From positions 1-29,031 of IMG/VR virus record IMGVR_UViG_3300020572_000002: a stretch of DNA of 29,031 nt. One strand, written 5' to 3'. The stretch is from a virus. The notes under the pieces are model-generated. The model was not told the origin of the DNA. It did no database searches and was given only the letters and a program-made list of their open reading frames with translations. Both the position numbers and the translations under genes were made by a program. This document shows, one piece after another, positions 1-8,231 of this stretch (the first letter of the stretch is position 1; each line of letters starts with the position of its first letter).

Positions 1-99
1 TTGCCATTAAGCAAACTTGGAAATATAATGCAATCTTCATTTAATGCTGGTTCAATGAATAGCACAAGTGTAGGTCAAAATGGTCAATTTGTATTGCGT
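1..99. repeat. Terminal direct repeat, left copy (contig circularity)
   Basis: All 99 bases match 28933-29031 exactly and in the same orientation. Because the repeat lies inside a continuous reading frame (tape measure), it is best read as the assembly overlap of a circular or circularly permuted genome, not as a biological terminal repeat. One copy should be removed, leaving 28,932 bp. Confidence 0.95.
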
Positions 100-165
100 G
101 GACAAGATTTAGTATTAGCAATGCAGCGTTCAAATTCGGCTTTAAATCTAAGGAGAGGTATATAA
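1..165 (+). CDS. Tail tape measure protein, C-terminal end (continues from 27253-28932)
   Basis: This is the 3' end of the gene that starts at 27253. Position 1 is the first base of a codon, and the frame matches the one that reaches the right end of the window. The 54 residues here begin LPLSKLG and end NLRRGI before TAA at 163-165. Joined across the circle the protein has 614 residues. Short C-terminal segments of this kind (an ExVLPLSKL motif, then a Ser/Asn-rich stretch) are common at the ends of phage tape measures. The next gene starts 2 bases after the stop. There is no start codon for this piece; it is not a separate gene. Confidence 0.93.
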   Translation: MPLSKLGNIMQSSFNAGSMNSTSVGQNGQFVLRGQDLVLAMQRSNSALNLRRGI

Positions 166-167
166 TT

Positions 168-2135
168 ATGGCATATAATTTAAAATACAGAGTAACAAGT
201 GCAACTCAAAGTGATACCATTTCAGTAGTTGAAATGTATATTGATGAAGCGGTTGCAAGTGTAATAGATTATGATGGAGTAAGTGTTCAGTTACAATATA
301 TTCCAAGATCAGATGATATTTACGAGCCAATTTATGCGAGTCAATTATCTGTTGTTATGGATGTAACGGATAACCCAAATAATTTACCAAACTTTGTAAG
401 TCTAAATGATAGAAAGTATTTAGTAAAATTAAAGATTGACGGAGTAGTAAAGTGGACAGGATGGGCATTGAGTGATAATGTTCAATACTCATTTACAACA
501 GGAAGAAAGGAATTATCTTTTGATGCTATTGATGGATTGGGGTTATTAGATTATTTCCCTTATCCTTTTGTTGATACTGCTATTGTTACAAGTATTTCTC
601 CTGTTAAAATATTAGATTTTATTGTTACTTGTTTAAGTCAAATAGGATTTGATAGTGGTTTAAATATATATACAGTTTGCTCTTACTATTCTCAATATAT
701 GAGTAATAGAAATTCAGGAATAGGTAATGAGCCATTTAATCAAGGTTTCTTAAGACCTAATTATTTCTTAAATAATGATGGAACTTATCAAACATCTTTA
801 GAGGTATTAACTAAAATAGCAAAGTCTTTTGGATGTAGAATATATCAAGCAAATAACAAATGGAATATTGTTGCTATTAATGAGATGGCTTCAAATAGTT
901 ATTTTTATACAGAGTATTTAGCAAATGGTACATATTCAAGTGCTGGGTCAGCTTCAATAGTTTCAACAGTTGAAGCATTTACAGGAAACACAAGTGGTTT
1001 ATATTTTGTAGATAACTCACAAATTAAGATATTTAAAAAAGGATATAACAATTTTGTACAAAATTATCAGTTACAATACTCTCCTAATTATGTAGTTAAT
1101 GGTAATTTAAAAACTCTATTTGCAGGATTCCCTTTACAGTGGGATAGATTTACAAATGGAACAGGTGGAAGTGTAACGCTAATAACAAGAACAAACGAAT
1201 CAAGCAATCAATTCCAATTGATTACAGGTTCATCAGGTGGAGGTGTATCAGGTTTTACTTATGTATCTGCTGCAAGTATGGCTGGGATAAAAAATGATAC
1301 AGTTGATATTTCAATTACATATTTTAATCAAGAATTAGGTAAAAAAAGAGGTAGATTAAAACTGCAAATAACTGCATCAGGAGTTGGCGCACCAAGTTAT
1401 TATCTTAATAAAGACAAGGTATGGCAAGATGCAACAGTTAATCCATTTGATAATTATTATTTAGTTGATGAAGCTGCTGAAAATAATATAAACAACTTTA
1501 CTCTTACTACTAATGCTTTACCTATTAGTGGAACATTAACGTACGCTTTGGAATTGTTTGATGCTCCAAATTGTTGTACTACTGTAACAGTTGCAGATTT
1601 TAATTTAACTTTTAATTCTCCAATATCAGATATTAGAACTACATCTATATTGACTGCCGATAACCAATATACTTTAGAATTAGATTTACCTTTTGGCTAT
1701 CCTGTATATACAGGTGATGGAGTAGATAGATACCCTTTTAATTTAGCATTAGGCAATATTTTGGTATTATACAATACTATGTATGTGGCTTCTTCAGGTT
1801 GGTATAAATTTAATCGTTCTGGTACATTTCAAGGTTTATCTCAATTAATAATGAAAGAGTATATAAACGCTTATAGGAGAAACTTGGTAAATATTGATTC
1901 TAATATGTTTGGTGTGGAAAACGAGGAAGGTACATTTTCAGGTGGGTCAATAATTAAGTTTGATGATACTGACCCTGCTCAAATAAACGTATCTGAAAAA
2001 TTCTATATGACTGGAAATATGACTATTGACATAGTTAAAGGGGAAATACAATCAACAGTTTTAGATATATCTAATGTGGCAATAGAAAGTACTATTACAA
2101 CTATTTACACAGTAAATGGAATTAATTATAATTAA
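168..2135 (+). CDS. Large tail-tip protein (distal tail/baseplate hub-like)
   Basis: This 655-residue protein has no signal peptide or membrane segment and is rich in Asn, Ser, Thr and Tyr, as expected for a beta-rich virion protein. The first 130 residues (an acidic region, then KYLVKLKIDGVVKWTGWALSD) resemble the hub or distal-tail proteins encoded directly after the tape measure in many siphophages of Bacteroidota. The gene starts 2 bases after the tape-measure stop, with a GGAGAGG stretch about 10 bases upstream, so it should be cotranslated with it. By position it should cap the tail tube and hold the fibre. The role is inferred from synteny; I cannot point to a catalytic motif. The start is the first ATG of the frame. 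Confidence 0.7.
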   Translation: MAYNLKYRVTSATQSDTISVVEMYIDEAVASVIDYDGVSVQLQYIPRSDDIYEPIYASQLSVVMDVTDNPNNLPNFVSLNDRKYLVKLKIDGVVKWTGWALSDNVQYSFTTGRKELSFDAIDGLGLLDYFPYPFVDTAIVTSISPVKILDFIVTCLSQIGFDSGLNIYTVCSYYSQYMSNRNSGIGNEPFNQGFLRPNYFLNNDGTYQTSLEVLTKIAKSFGCRIYQANNKWNIVAINEMASNSYFYTEYLANGTYSSAGSASIVSTVEAFTGNTSGLYFVDNSQIKIFKKGYNNFVQNYQLQYSPNYVVNGNLKTLFAGFPLQWDRFTNGTGGSVTLITRTNESSNQFQLITGSSGGGVSGFTYVSAASMAGIKNDTVDISITYFNQELGKKRGRLKLQITASGVGAPSYYLNKDKVWQDATVNPFDNYYLVDEAAENNINNFTLTTNALPISGTLTYALELFDAPNCCTTVTVADFNLTFNSPISDIRTTSILTADNQYTLELDLPFGYPVYTGDGVDRYPFNLALGNILVLYNTMYVASSGWYKFNRSGTFQGLSQLIMKEYINAYRRNLVNIDSNMFGVENEEGTFSGGSIIKFDDTDPAQINVSEKFYMTGNMTIDIVKGEIQSTVLDISNVAIESTITTIYTVNGINYN

Positions 2136-2139
2136 TGGT

Positions 2140-2147
2140 TAAATTTG
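2140..2147 (+). promoter_or_regulatory. Bacteroidota -7 promoter element TAAATTTG, 4 bases before an ATG
   Basis: The octamer fits TAnnTTTG. It lies in the 16-base gap before the 2152 gene, with exactly TAAT between it and the ATG, the same geometry as at 16547 and 22339. No TTG or TTTG is visible at the right distance for a -33 box, so this is weaker than those two. Confidence 0.4.
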
Positions 2148-2151
2148 TAAT

Positions 2152-2844
2152 ATGGCAGCAGTAATTGGAAATAACGTAATGCTTTATTGGCATAGAACCG
2201 ATGTAGACCCAGAGGTAGATGTGCCGTTTGCTTGTAGTACAAATTGTACTTTTAATGTAAACGTAGAGCAAAAAGAAGTAACAAGTCAATCAAGTGCTTG
2301 GTTTAGAGAATATAAGAACGATATAGCTACTTGGAGTGTAACCTGTGATGGGTTGATTACTTTGAGTGGTTTTTCTTATTTGTTTATGTTAGATAAGCAA
2401 TTGACAAGAGAGCCAATAGAGATTAAGTTCGTGGTAGATAATGGAGAAGATGGATTGACAATTATTCAAGGAATGTGTAATATAACAAGTTTATCAATAA
2501 ACGCACCTCAAAAGGATGTGGCTACTTACAACATTACTTTACAAGGAAGCGGAGCATACAATACAACAGGAACAGAGGTAGACCCGGGCGGTGTGATTAT
2601 AGTAGGTGCTAATATTGTTAAGACAAAAGGTTACACGGCAAGTGGTGGCGAAACTTCAATTACATTTGCGGACACAATCGGTTATGCTTGTCTTTACGTT
2701 TCAAGAGGTGGTGTGGATGCGCAAAACATTTTAACAACAGGAACTCCAACTGGCGATGATGTTAAGTTTGTAAGTGCGACAGGGGTTCTTACATTTGGTA
2801 GAGCATTAGCAGCAGGGGAATATATACGCGGTCTTTTTCAATAG
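2152..2844 (+). CDS. Second tail-tube-like protein with C-terminal beta domain
   Basis: This protein has 230 residues. Residues 1-140 look like the TP901-1-type tail tube fold and resemble the main tube protein at 26112: a CSTNCTFNVNVEQKEVTS block lines up with CLTTNSLTSTLGTIDATS, and TSLSINAPQKDVATYNITLQ lines up with ISNFNVNAADKDDVKFTATF. Residues about 155-230 form an extra domain (TASGGETSITFAD near its start) that the 26112 protein lacks. Its position, after the tail tip and before the fibre, is unusual for a tube subunit. It may be a specialised ring at the tail end or a decoration protein. The tube-like fold is likely; the exact role is inference. Confidence 0.65.
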   Translation: MAAVIGNNVMLYWHRTDVDPEVDVPFACSTNCTFNVNVEQKEVTSQSSAWFREYKNDIATWSVTCDGLITLSGFSYLFMLDKQLTREPIEIKFVVDNGEDGLTIIQGMCNITSLSINAPQKDVATYNITLQGSGAYNTTGTEVDPGGVIIVGANIVKTKGYTASGGETSITFADTIGYACLYVSRGGVDAQNILTTGTPTGDDVKFVSATGVLTFGRALAAGEYIRGLFQ

Positions 2845-2863
2845 ATATTATAAAAAAAACTAT

Positions 2864-3391
2864 ATGAAGCAAATAACAAATTATCCAAATTACTACGTCA
2901 GTCTTGATGGTAAAGTATTTAATATTAAAAAAATGAAATACTTAAAACCATTAATGCGTACCAATGGATATAATGCGGTTTGCATTTATAATGAATTGGG
3001 TGGAAAATTTTATTCTATTCACAGGCTTGTTGCAAAAACATATTTACCAAAAAATGAAGATAAAAGATTTGTTAATCATATAGACGGAGTAAAGACAAAT
3101 AATTTATTATGTAATCTTGAATGGTGTACGCATCAAGAAAATATGCAACACGCTTGGGATAATGGATTAAGTAAGACAAGTGAAAAGCATAGACAAAATG
3201 GTAGAAATACAATTCATATAGCAAGAAAGGCTTCAAATGATGCAAAAAGAAAGAAGGTAATAGATTTATCAAATGGTAAGATTTATAATTCTACAAATGA
3301 GGCTGCTTTAGAATTAGGTTATAAAAAACCAAGTTTGTCAAATTGGCTAAATGGTCATAGGGAAAATAAAACAAGTTTAAGATATTTATAA
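2864..3391 (+). CDS. Free-standing HNH homing endonuclease (NUMOD4-HNH-NUMOD1)
   Basis: This protein has 175 residues. A NUMOD4-like start (NYPNYYVSLDGKVFN, 6-20) is followed by the HNH core: IHRLVAKTYLP at 52-62 with His53, NHIDG at 71-75, and NLEWCTHQEN at 84-93. A C-terminal NUMOD1-like DNA-binding segment (KKVIDLSNGKIYNSTNEAA, 130-148) completes the usual homing endonuclease set. Such enzymes cut DNA at a specific site and spread their own gene into phages that lack it. It sits between two tail genes with no related function and a short 19-base spacer, which fits insertion as a mobile gene. No intron borders were recognised around it. Confidence 0.92.
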   Translation: MKQITNYPNYYVSLDGKVFNIKKMKYLKPLMRTNGYNAVCIYNELGGKFYSIHRLVAKTYLPKNEDKRFVNHIDGVKTNNLLCNLEWCTHQENMQHAWDNGLSKTSEKHRQNGRNTIHIARKASNDAKRKKVIDLSNGKIYNSTNEAALELGYKKPSLSNWLNGHRENKTSLRYL

Positions 3392-3401
3392 ATTTAGATA
3401 A

Positions 3402-6389
3402 ATGAGTCAATTACAAGTAACGGGAGAAGCAAAAATAAGGGATATACAAGGTCCAGTAGTGGCTAATAGTGGTGTAGTAACCGCTTTAGATGGTGCTGCT
3501 TCTCAATATGTTCGTGGGGATGGTACTTTAGCTGACTTTCCAACATCAACAGGTGGTGGTAGTTCGGTTTCTTATTATTTAAACGGAAGTGTTAATCAAG
3601 GAAATATTGGCGGTACACTTTATTATCAAATGAGCAAGACTCCTGTAATAGGAGCAGGTACAGACTTCACAATTTCTACTAATGGTTTATTGGCTGCATT
3701 TATTACTGATGCTAATGACCCAGCTTTATTAGAAGTGCCGGGTGGTAACTTTAATTGTGAGTTTTTTTTTAGTGTAAACTCAAATTCACATAATCCTTTT
3801 GTTTATGCAGAACTTTATAAGGTTAACGGTTCTACATTTACTTTATTAGGAAGTAGCGTATCTGTGCCTGAATATTTGAATAATGGTACAACTATAAGCC
3901 CTTATTATTTTGCAATACCTGTGGCTACGGCTGCTTTAACTGCTACTGATAGAATAGCAATTAGAATTTTTGCTGATGTAGATGGTAGAACAGTTACTTT
4001 ACATACGGAGAATAGTCATTTATGTCAAATAGTTACAACCTTTTCTAAGGGATTAACTACCTTAAATAACTTAACTAAACAAGTACAATACTTTGCGGTT
4101 GGAACAAGCGGAAGTGATTTTAATATTGTTTCAAGTAGCGATACACATACTTTTAATATACCAAGCGCAGATGCTTCAAATAGAGGTTTAGTAACAACAG
4201 GAACACAATCATTTGGAGGGAATAAATCATTTGGTGGAACTACAACTGCTGCTAATTTAAACGTAAGTGGTGTATTAACTGTATTTGGTAATTTATCTAA
4301 CGGAACTTTTAGTTATACATTACCAAGTGCTGCTGGTCAATTAGCTTTGACTTCTCAAATTCCAACAATAACTGGTGCATCATATATAGTTTCAAGATTT
4401 AATTTAGCTGGTACTTCACTTGAAAATAGTTCAATATCTGATACGGGAACTTATACAGGAAGTCCTACTGGTCAAGTAACTATGAACTCAAGATTAACTG
4501 TAAATAATTATGCAGAGGTAAATAGATATTTAAGCATTGCTCAAAACGTAGATTCATCTTGGGCTTTACCTTCTAGTGGTACAAATCTTGAGGCTTTTAT
4601 TACAAGTGCATCAGGAGGTATATTAGTTTCAGATACGGGATATTTAAGACCAAGAAAGTCTTCTGATGATACATTTAAAAGATTTATTATTCAAGGAGAT
4701 GAGTTAATATTAAATGATACAACATCAAGAAAAACATTAATAAACAAAGCTGGTCCTACTCAAACTACAACTAAACTTGAAGTTGCTGGTTATGCAAGGT
4801 TTGACAATTCTATAAATGTTAATGGTGTTTTATATTTGAACGCAACGGATGCTAGTCAACCTACATATATTCAAGCTCCAAGCGGAAATTTAAGCATAGT
4901 TACAAGTGGAACTACTTTTGTAAATTCAACTGGTTCAATTTTATTAACTTCTAATAATAATCCAAGTATATTTATAGCTACCACAGGACTTGTAGGTATT
5001 AACGGAGCAACTCCAAGTGAAGCTCTAACTGTAAATGGCGGAGGTTTATTTACTTCTCCTTTATTAGTTACAACTAATGATAATAACTTTGCGTTTAATG
5101 TTCAATTAAAAAATACTAATGCAGGAACACAAGCATTAACAGGATTAGGTTTGTCTGATTTAGCTGGCACAAGAAAGGGTCAAATATTATGGATTCCTTC
5201 AAACTATATAACTACAAGTTTACAAAACTCATTCTTAGTATCTTCTGTTACAAATATTCCTTTGATTTTATGTGCGGATGCGACAGGTGCAGCTACACCA
5301 AATATTATATTCCAATCAGGAGCAACAAATAAGATGTTACTAAATGGTACATCTGGTAACTTCTCTATTGGTAATACTAATAATACTTATAAATTAGATG
5401 TTAGTGGAACAGCTAGGTTTACAGATGCTTTAACAGGTACAAGTGCTACATTCTCAAGTAGTGTAACGAGTGCTACTAAATTTATAAGTTCAGTAGGAAA
5501 TAATAATATAGTTTTTGAATCTTTAAGTGCAACAACAGGGTTTGTGTATATGCAATTATTAAATAATACTGCACATACTATTTTTGGAATTGAAGGAACT
5601 GCTGCGGGTTCACTTTTAACAGGTGGTTTAGCTTATGGTTCTGTTTTTACAAGTGTAGGTAATACTGCCTTACAATTAGGAACTAATCAAATAGCAAGGT
5701 TAACCATTACAAATGCTGGTAATGTTGGAATCGGAACGACTACGCCACAAGGAGCATTAGAAGTAGTTGGGTTATCTTACTTTACTCGTTCAAGTCAAAG
5801 TACATTATTTAACCCTAACTACGGGGGTGCTAATACACACGCTCAATTACAAGTAATTGGTAATATGGCATTAGCGTTTGCTACTAATGGCGATAATGAA
5901 AGAATGAGAATCACATCGGGGGGTGAAGTATTAATTAATACATCATCTGTTTATTCTGCTAATTATACTTTTCAAATTGCAACAAAGTCAGCTGGTGGTA
6001 TATTAATTAGAGATGTATCAGGTAACGGAGTTTTTCAATTATTCCAAACAAGTGCTGGTACTAATATTGGTTCTATAACACATAATGGTTTGGTTACTTC
6101 ATTTAATACTACTTCGGATTATAGATTAAAACAAGACCTTAAAGATTATAGTGGTTTAGACTTAGTTTCTGCAATTAAGACTTATGATTACGAATGGAAA
6201 TCAGATAAATCAAGAATGTATGGAGTTATGGCTCACGAACTTAAAGAAGTAATTCCTTATGCAGTATTAGGAGAAAAGGATGCTGAACAAATGCAACAAG
6301 TGGACTACTCTAAAATAGTACCAATCTTAGTAAAAGCAATTCAAGAATTAGAAGCAAGAATTAAACAATTAGAAAATAAAAATAAATAA
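3402..6389 (+). CDS. Tail fibre with C-terminal S74 intramolecular chaperone
   Basis: This 995-residue protein has a beta-rich shaft with repeated fibre motifs, such as VGINGATPSEALTVNG, NTYKLDVSGTARF and VGIGTTTPQGALEVVG. The last about 93 residues are a Peptidase_S74 chaperone: TTSDYRLKQDLKDY starts at 903, GVMAHELKEVIP lies near 939-950, VDYSKIVPILVKAIQELEAR follows, and a short coiled coil ends the protein. In this family the chaperone trimerises the fibre and then cuts itself off at a Ser-Asp bond; here that would be Ser905-Asp906 (bases 6114-6119). The protein is probably the receptor-binding fibre. It begins 10 bases after the HNH gene. An eight-T run near 3762-3769 is read through in frame. 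Confidence 0.88.
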   Translation: MSQLQVTGEAKIRDIQGPVVANSGVVTALDGAASQYVRGDGTLADFPTSTGGGSSVSYYLNGSVNQGNIGGTLYYQMSKTPVIGAGTDFTISTNGLLAAFITDANDPALLEVPGGNFNCEFFFSVNSNSHNPFVYAELYKVNGSTFTLLGSSVSVPEYLNNGTTISPYYFAIPVATAALTATDRIAIRIFADVDGRTVTLHTENSHLCQIVTTFSKGLTTLNNLTKQVQYFAVGTSGSDFNIVSSSDTHTFNIPSADASNRGLVTTGTQSFGGNKSFGGTTTAANLNVSGVLTVFGNLSNGTFSYTLPSAAGQLALTSQIPTITGASYIVSRFNLAGTSLENSSISDTGTYTGSPTGQVTMNSRLTVNNYAEVNRYLSIAQNVDSSWALPSSGTNLEAFITSASGGILVSDTGYLRPRKSSDDTFKRFIIQGDELILNDTTSRKTLINKAGPTQTTTKLEVAGYARFDNSINVNGVLYLNATDASQPTYIQAPSGNLSIVTSGTTFVNSTGSILLTSNNNPSIFIATTGLVGINGATPSEALTVNGGGLFTSPLLVTTNDNNFAFNVQLKNTNAGTQALTGLGLSDLAGTRKGQILWIPSNYITTSLQNSFLVSSVTNIPLILCADATGAATPNIIFQSGATNKMLLNGTSGNFSIGNTNNTYKLDVSGTARFTDALTGTSATFSSSVTSATKFISSVGNNNIVFESLSATTGFVYMQLLNNTAHTIFGIEGTAAGSLLTGGLAYGSVFTSVGNTALQLGTNQIARLTITNAGNVGIGTTTPQGALEVVGLSYFTRSSQSTLFNPNYGGANTHAQLQVIGNMALAFATNGDNERMRITSGGEVLINTSSVYSANYTFQIATKSAGGILIRDVSGNGVFQLFQTSAGTNIGSITHNGLVTSFNTTSDYRLKQDLKDYSGLDLVSAIKTYDYEWKSDKSRMYGVMAHELKEVIPYAVLGEKDAEQMQQVDYSKIVPILVKAIQELEARIKQLENKNK

Positions 6390-6390
6390 T

Positions 6391-6717
6391 ATGAAATACT
6401 GGTACATTAATCAATTAGACTGCGTTCCTCAAGATGGTGATTTAACAGACTTTGTCGTTGTAGCACATTGGTCGAGATTTGCAAAAGAAACAATCAACGA
6501 GAAAGAATACCAAGAAAATGTCTATGGTACTGCTTCCTTCTCAAAGGATGACGTTAATAACTTTATCCCTTACGAGGACTTAACCTATGAAATCGTATGT
6601 GGCTGGTTAGATGCTTCTTTAGATGTAGAGGCTTTAGACCTTAATTTAGATGCTCAAATAGAGAATCAAGTTAACCCGCCGATTGTTGTTTTGCCGTTAC
6701 CTTTTACAAATCCGTAA
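6391..6717 (+). CDS. Small acidic phage protein after the fibre (possibly DUF7936-like)
   Basis: This is a 108-residue soluble protein with no signal or membrane segment. The start MKYWYINQLDCVPQDGDLTD, the middle NVYGTASF and the stretch IPYEDLTYEIVCGWLDASL recall a small uncharacterised phage family that I remember as DUF7936, found next to tail fibre genes. That family name is from memory and uncertain. The Pro-rich end (PPIVVLPLPFTNP) is probably exposed. It begins 1 base after the fibre stop and should be cotranslated with it, so a structural or fibre-assembly role is possible but not shown. Confidence 0.75.
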   Translation: MKYWYINQLDCVPQDGDLTDFVVVAHWSRFAKETINEKEYQENVYGTASFSKDDVNNFIPYEDLTYEIVCGWLDASLDVEALDLNLDAQIENQVNPPIVVLPLPFTNP

Positions 6718-6735
6718 TTAAATTGAATATTTAAC

Positions 6736-6743
6736 TATATTTG
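6736..6743 (+). promoter_or_regulatory. Possible -7 promoter element (TATATTTG) for the lysis cassette
   Basis: The octamer fits TAnnTTTG and lies 17 bases before the ATG at 6761, in the 43-base gap that separates the fibre block from the lysis block. A TTG at 6723-6725 is only 10 bases upstream, too close for a normal -33 box, so confidence is moderate. Confidence 0.4.
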
Positions 6744-6760
6744 TATATAAAATAAAAACT

Positions 6761-6913
6761 ATGATAACAATTAATCAAGATCAAATCAAGGAATTAGAAG
6801 CGTTTATCAACACTATCCCAACTGCTTACGGGCTTCCGTTATTGCAATTTTTGGGTAAGTTAAATGCAGAACAAAATCCACCACAAGTACAAGAACTACA
6901 AACAGAAGACTAA
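6761..6913 (+). CDS. 50-residue hypothetical protein
   Basis: The ATG at 6761 opens a 50-residue frame (MITINQDQIKELEAFINTIP at its start, ending QTED). It is mostly helical by composition, with a short Pro-rich turn near the end (NPPQV). It is the first gene after a promoter-like element and overlaps the next gene by one base (TAATG), so it is most likely translated. I do not recognise the family. The position at the head of the lysis block gives no firm function. Confidence 0.65.
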   Translation: MITINQDQIKELEAFINTIPTAYGLPLLQFLGKLNAEQNPPQVQELQTED

Positions 6914-7086
6914 TGGTACATAATAGCAATCAATCGGACTTATTAACTATTGTTAGCGGAACATCCGCATTTATTAGTGTTGCAAACGTGCAACCCATAG
7001 TTTCACTTATAGCGAGTTTGATTGCTATTGTTTCAGGTCTTTTAGCAGCAAGATATTATATCAAGGCGACTAAAAGATTCAAGTAA
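6913..7086 (+). CDS. 57-residue single-span membrane protein (holin-like candidate)
   Basis: This frame encodes 57 residues. A hydrophobic segment at about 28-47 (VQPIVSLIASLIAIVSGLLA) is followed by the basic tail RYYIKATKRFK, which predicts a single span with its C-terminus inside. It is joined by TAATG overlaps to the genes before and after. Small one-span proteins with a basic tail next to endolysin genes are often holins or holin regulators. The membrane call is clear from the sequence; the holin role is inference, and 8532-8762 competes for it. Confidence 0.7.
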   Translation: MVHNSNQSDLLTIVSGTSAFISVANVQPIVSLIASLIAIVSGLLAARYYIKATKRFK

Positions 7087-7634
7087 TGTATAAGAATATA
7101 GTAATAGCGATATTGGTTATTATTGTATTTCTTTTCATAAAGGACAAGTCCGAATACATAGGTCAACCAGCAGTCATTGTAGATACTGACACAGTTTACC
7201 AACAGAAAACTTTTACTAAGTTTATCAAAGGGAAATCTATCCCTTTTGTTGTTTTAGACACAATTTATCAAATAGATGAGGTTCACGATACAATTACAAT
7301 CGTAAAAGACTACAACCAAGTAAAGGTCTATTCCGATACTATGCGCATAGATTCATTAGGATACGCATACATACAAGATACTATCTCACATAACAAGATA
7401 CAAGGAAGGGGTTTTAAGGCTGAAATAAGCGAAAAAACTATCTATGTTACTAAGACTATCACTCCAAAGCCTAAAAAAGAGGTTTATTTGGGTGTTTTAG
7501 GCGATTTAAGGGCATTTGACAATAAAGTAGGCTTGGGACTTGGTTTAGGGTATAAAACGGCTAAAAACGGCTTATTTACAATAAACGCAACAACAAATCA
7601 TTATTCATTGGGTTATTATATAAAATTATTCTAA
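7086..7634 (+). CDS. Membrane-anchored periplasmic protein with outer-membrane-like end
   Basis: This protein has 182 residues. A membrane anchor lies at residues 4-18 (NIVIAILVIIVFLFI), followed by a long periplasmic region with repeated DT motifs (VDTDTVY, VLDTIYQ, VHDTITI, YSDTMRID, IQDTISH). The last about 50 residues read as beta strands (VYLGVLGDLRAF, VGLGLGLGYKTA, YSLGYYIKLF) and end in Phe, as outer-membrane beta signals do. Similar anchored DT-rich proteins occur in Bacteroidota phages, which I recall as DUF6808. The build would let it bridge the inner and outer membranes, as spanins do, but this is an inference. It is coupled by TAATG to the gene before it. Confidence 0.7.
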   Translation: MYKNIVIAILVIIVFLFIKDKSEYIGQPAVIVDTDTVYQQKTFTKFIKGKSIPFVVLDTIYQIDEVHDTITIVKDYNQVKVYSDTMRIDSLGYAYIQDTISHNKIQGRGFKAEISEKTIYVTKTITPKPKKEVYLGVLGDLRAFDNKVGLGLGLGYKTAKNGLFTINATTNHYSLGYYIKLF

Positions 7635-7635
7635 A

Positions 7636-7905
7636 ATGGCTTTACCTGTATCATTTAAAGACTTCGCAAAAAATCCTGTGGTTGCTACTTTATTTATTGT
7701 TCTTTGTGGCATATCAGCATTGTATATTGACGTGCGTTCCACGTTCAAAGATCAGATCACAAGTCAAGGTATTAAGGTAGAAAAGTTAGATGAGAAGGTA
7801 GATATTATGCAAGTAGCTTTAAGAAGATGTGATTCATCTTTGGCATCTGCAACGGCTAAATTAAGCACACTTGAAAGTTTAGGTAAAATACAATCTATTA
7901 AATAA
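7636..7905 (+). CDS. Membrane protein with coiled coil (inner-membrane spanin candidate)
   Basis: This protein has 89 residues. A membrane span at about 14-31 (PVVATLFIVLCGISALYI) is followed by a charged heptad-like region (VEKLDEKVDIMQVALRRCDS) that should form a coiled coil outside the cytoplasm. Inner-membrane spanins have this plan, and the next gene, which overlaps by one base (TAATG), encodes a lipoprotein-like partner with its own coiled coil. The spanin assignment rests on topology and neighbours only; spanins share little sequence. Confidence 0.65.
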   Translation: MALPVSFKDFAKNPVVATLFIVLCGISALYIDVRSTFKDQITSQGIKVEKLDEKVDIMQVALRRCDSSLASATAKLSTLESLGKIQSIK

Positions 7906-8231
7906 TGAAATACTTATTATTTATATTTTTAATGGGGTGTACTGCTTCGGCTCAAAACCAAAGCGAGGAAACAAAAGAGGACATAGAGTTCCAAAAGTTA
8001 ATGAATAAGGTATCGCAAACAAACGATTTGTCAGTTCAAGTACAGGCTAAGGCGAGTAAAAAAGAAGCTGAGTTAGTACAAAAGGCAGTAGAAACAATAA
8101 AGGAATTAAAAACAGAAGTAACAACATTAAAAACCGAATTAAGTGAAGTCAAAGCAAGTTTGGATAGTGTTAGCAATGATACTGGTGTCAGTTTCAAGCT
8201 ATTCGCAATACCCACAAATAAGGAAAATTAA
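7905..8231 (+). CDS. Secreted or lipoprotein with long coiled coil (outer-membrane spanin candidate)
   Basis: This protein has 108 residues. The N-terminus is a signal sequence with a lipobox-like end, FLMGC at residues 8-12 (Cys12). A non-lipid cut after TASAQ is the alternative. Residues about 40-92 are a long coiled coil (ELKTEVTTLKTELSEVKASL). Together with the membrane-anchored coiled-coil protein just upstream, this fits a two-component spanin that joins the membranes at lysis. The last 89 bases also encode, in another frame, the signal peptide of the next gene, an overlap reminiscent of Rz/Rz1. The export signal is clear; the function is inferred. Confidence 0.68.
   Translation: MKYLLFIFLMGCTASAQNQSEETKEDIEFQKLMNKVSQTNDLSVQVQAKASKKEAELVQKAVETIKELKTEVTTLKTELSEVKASLDSVSNDTGVSFKLFAIPTNKEN

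Noticed and set aside
1-99. Biological terminal redundancy of 99 bp
   Set aside because: The repeat lies inside the tape-measure frame, which continues in phase from the right end, so an assembly overlap of a circular contig is the simpler reading.
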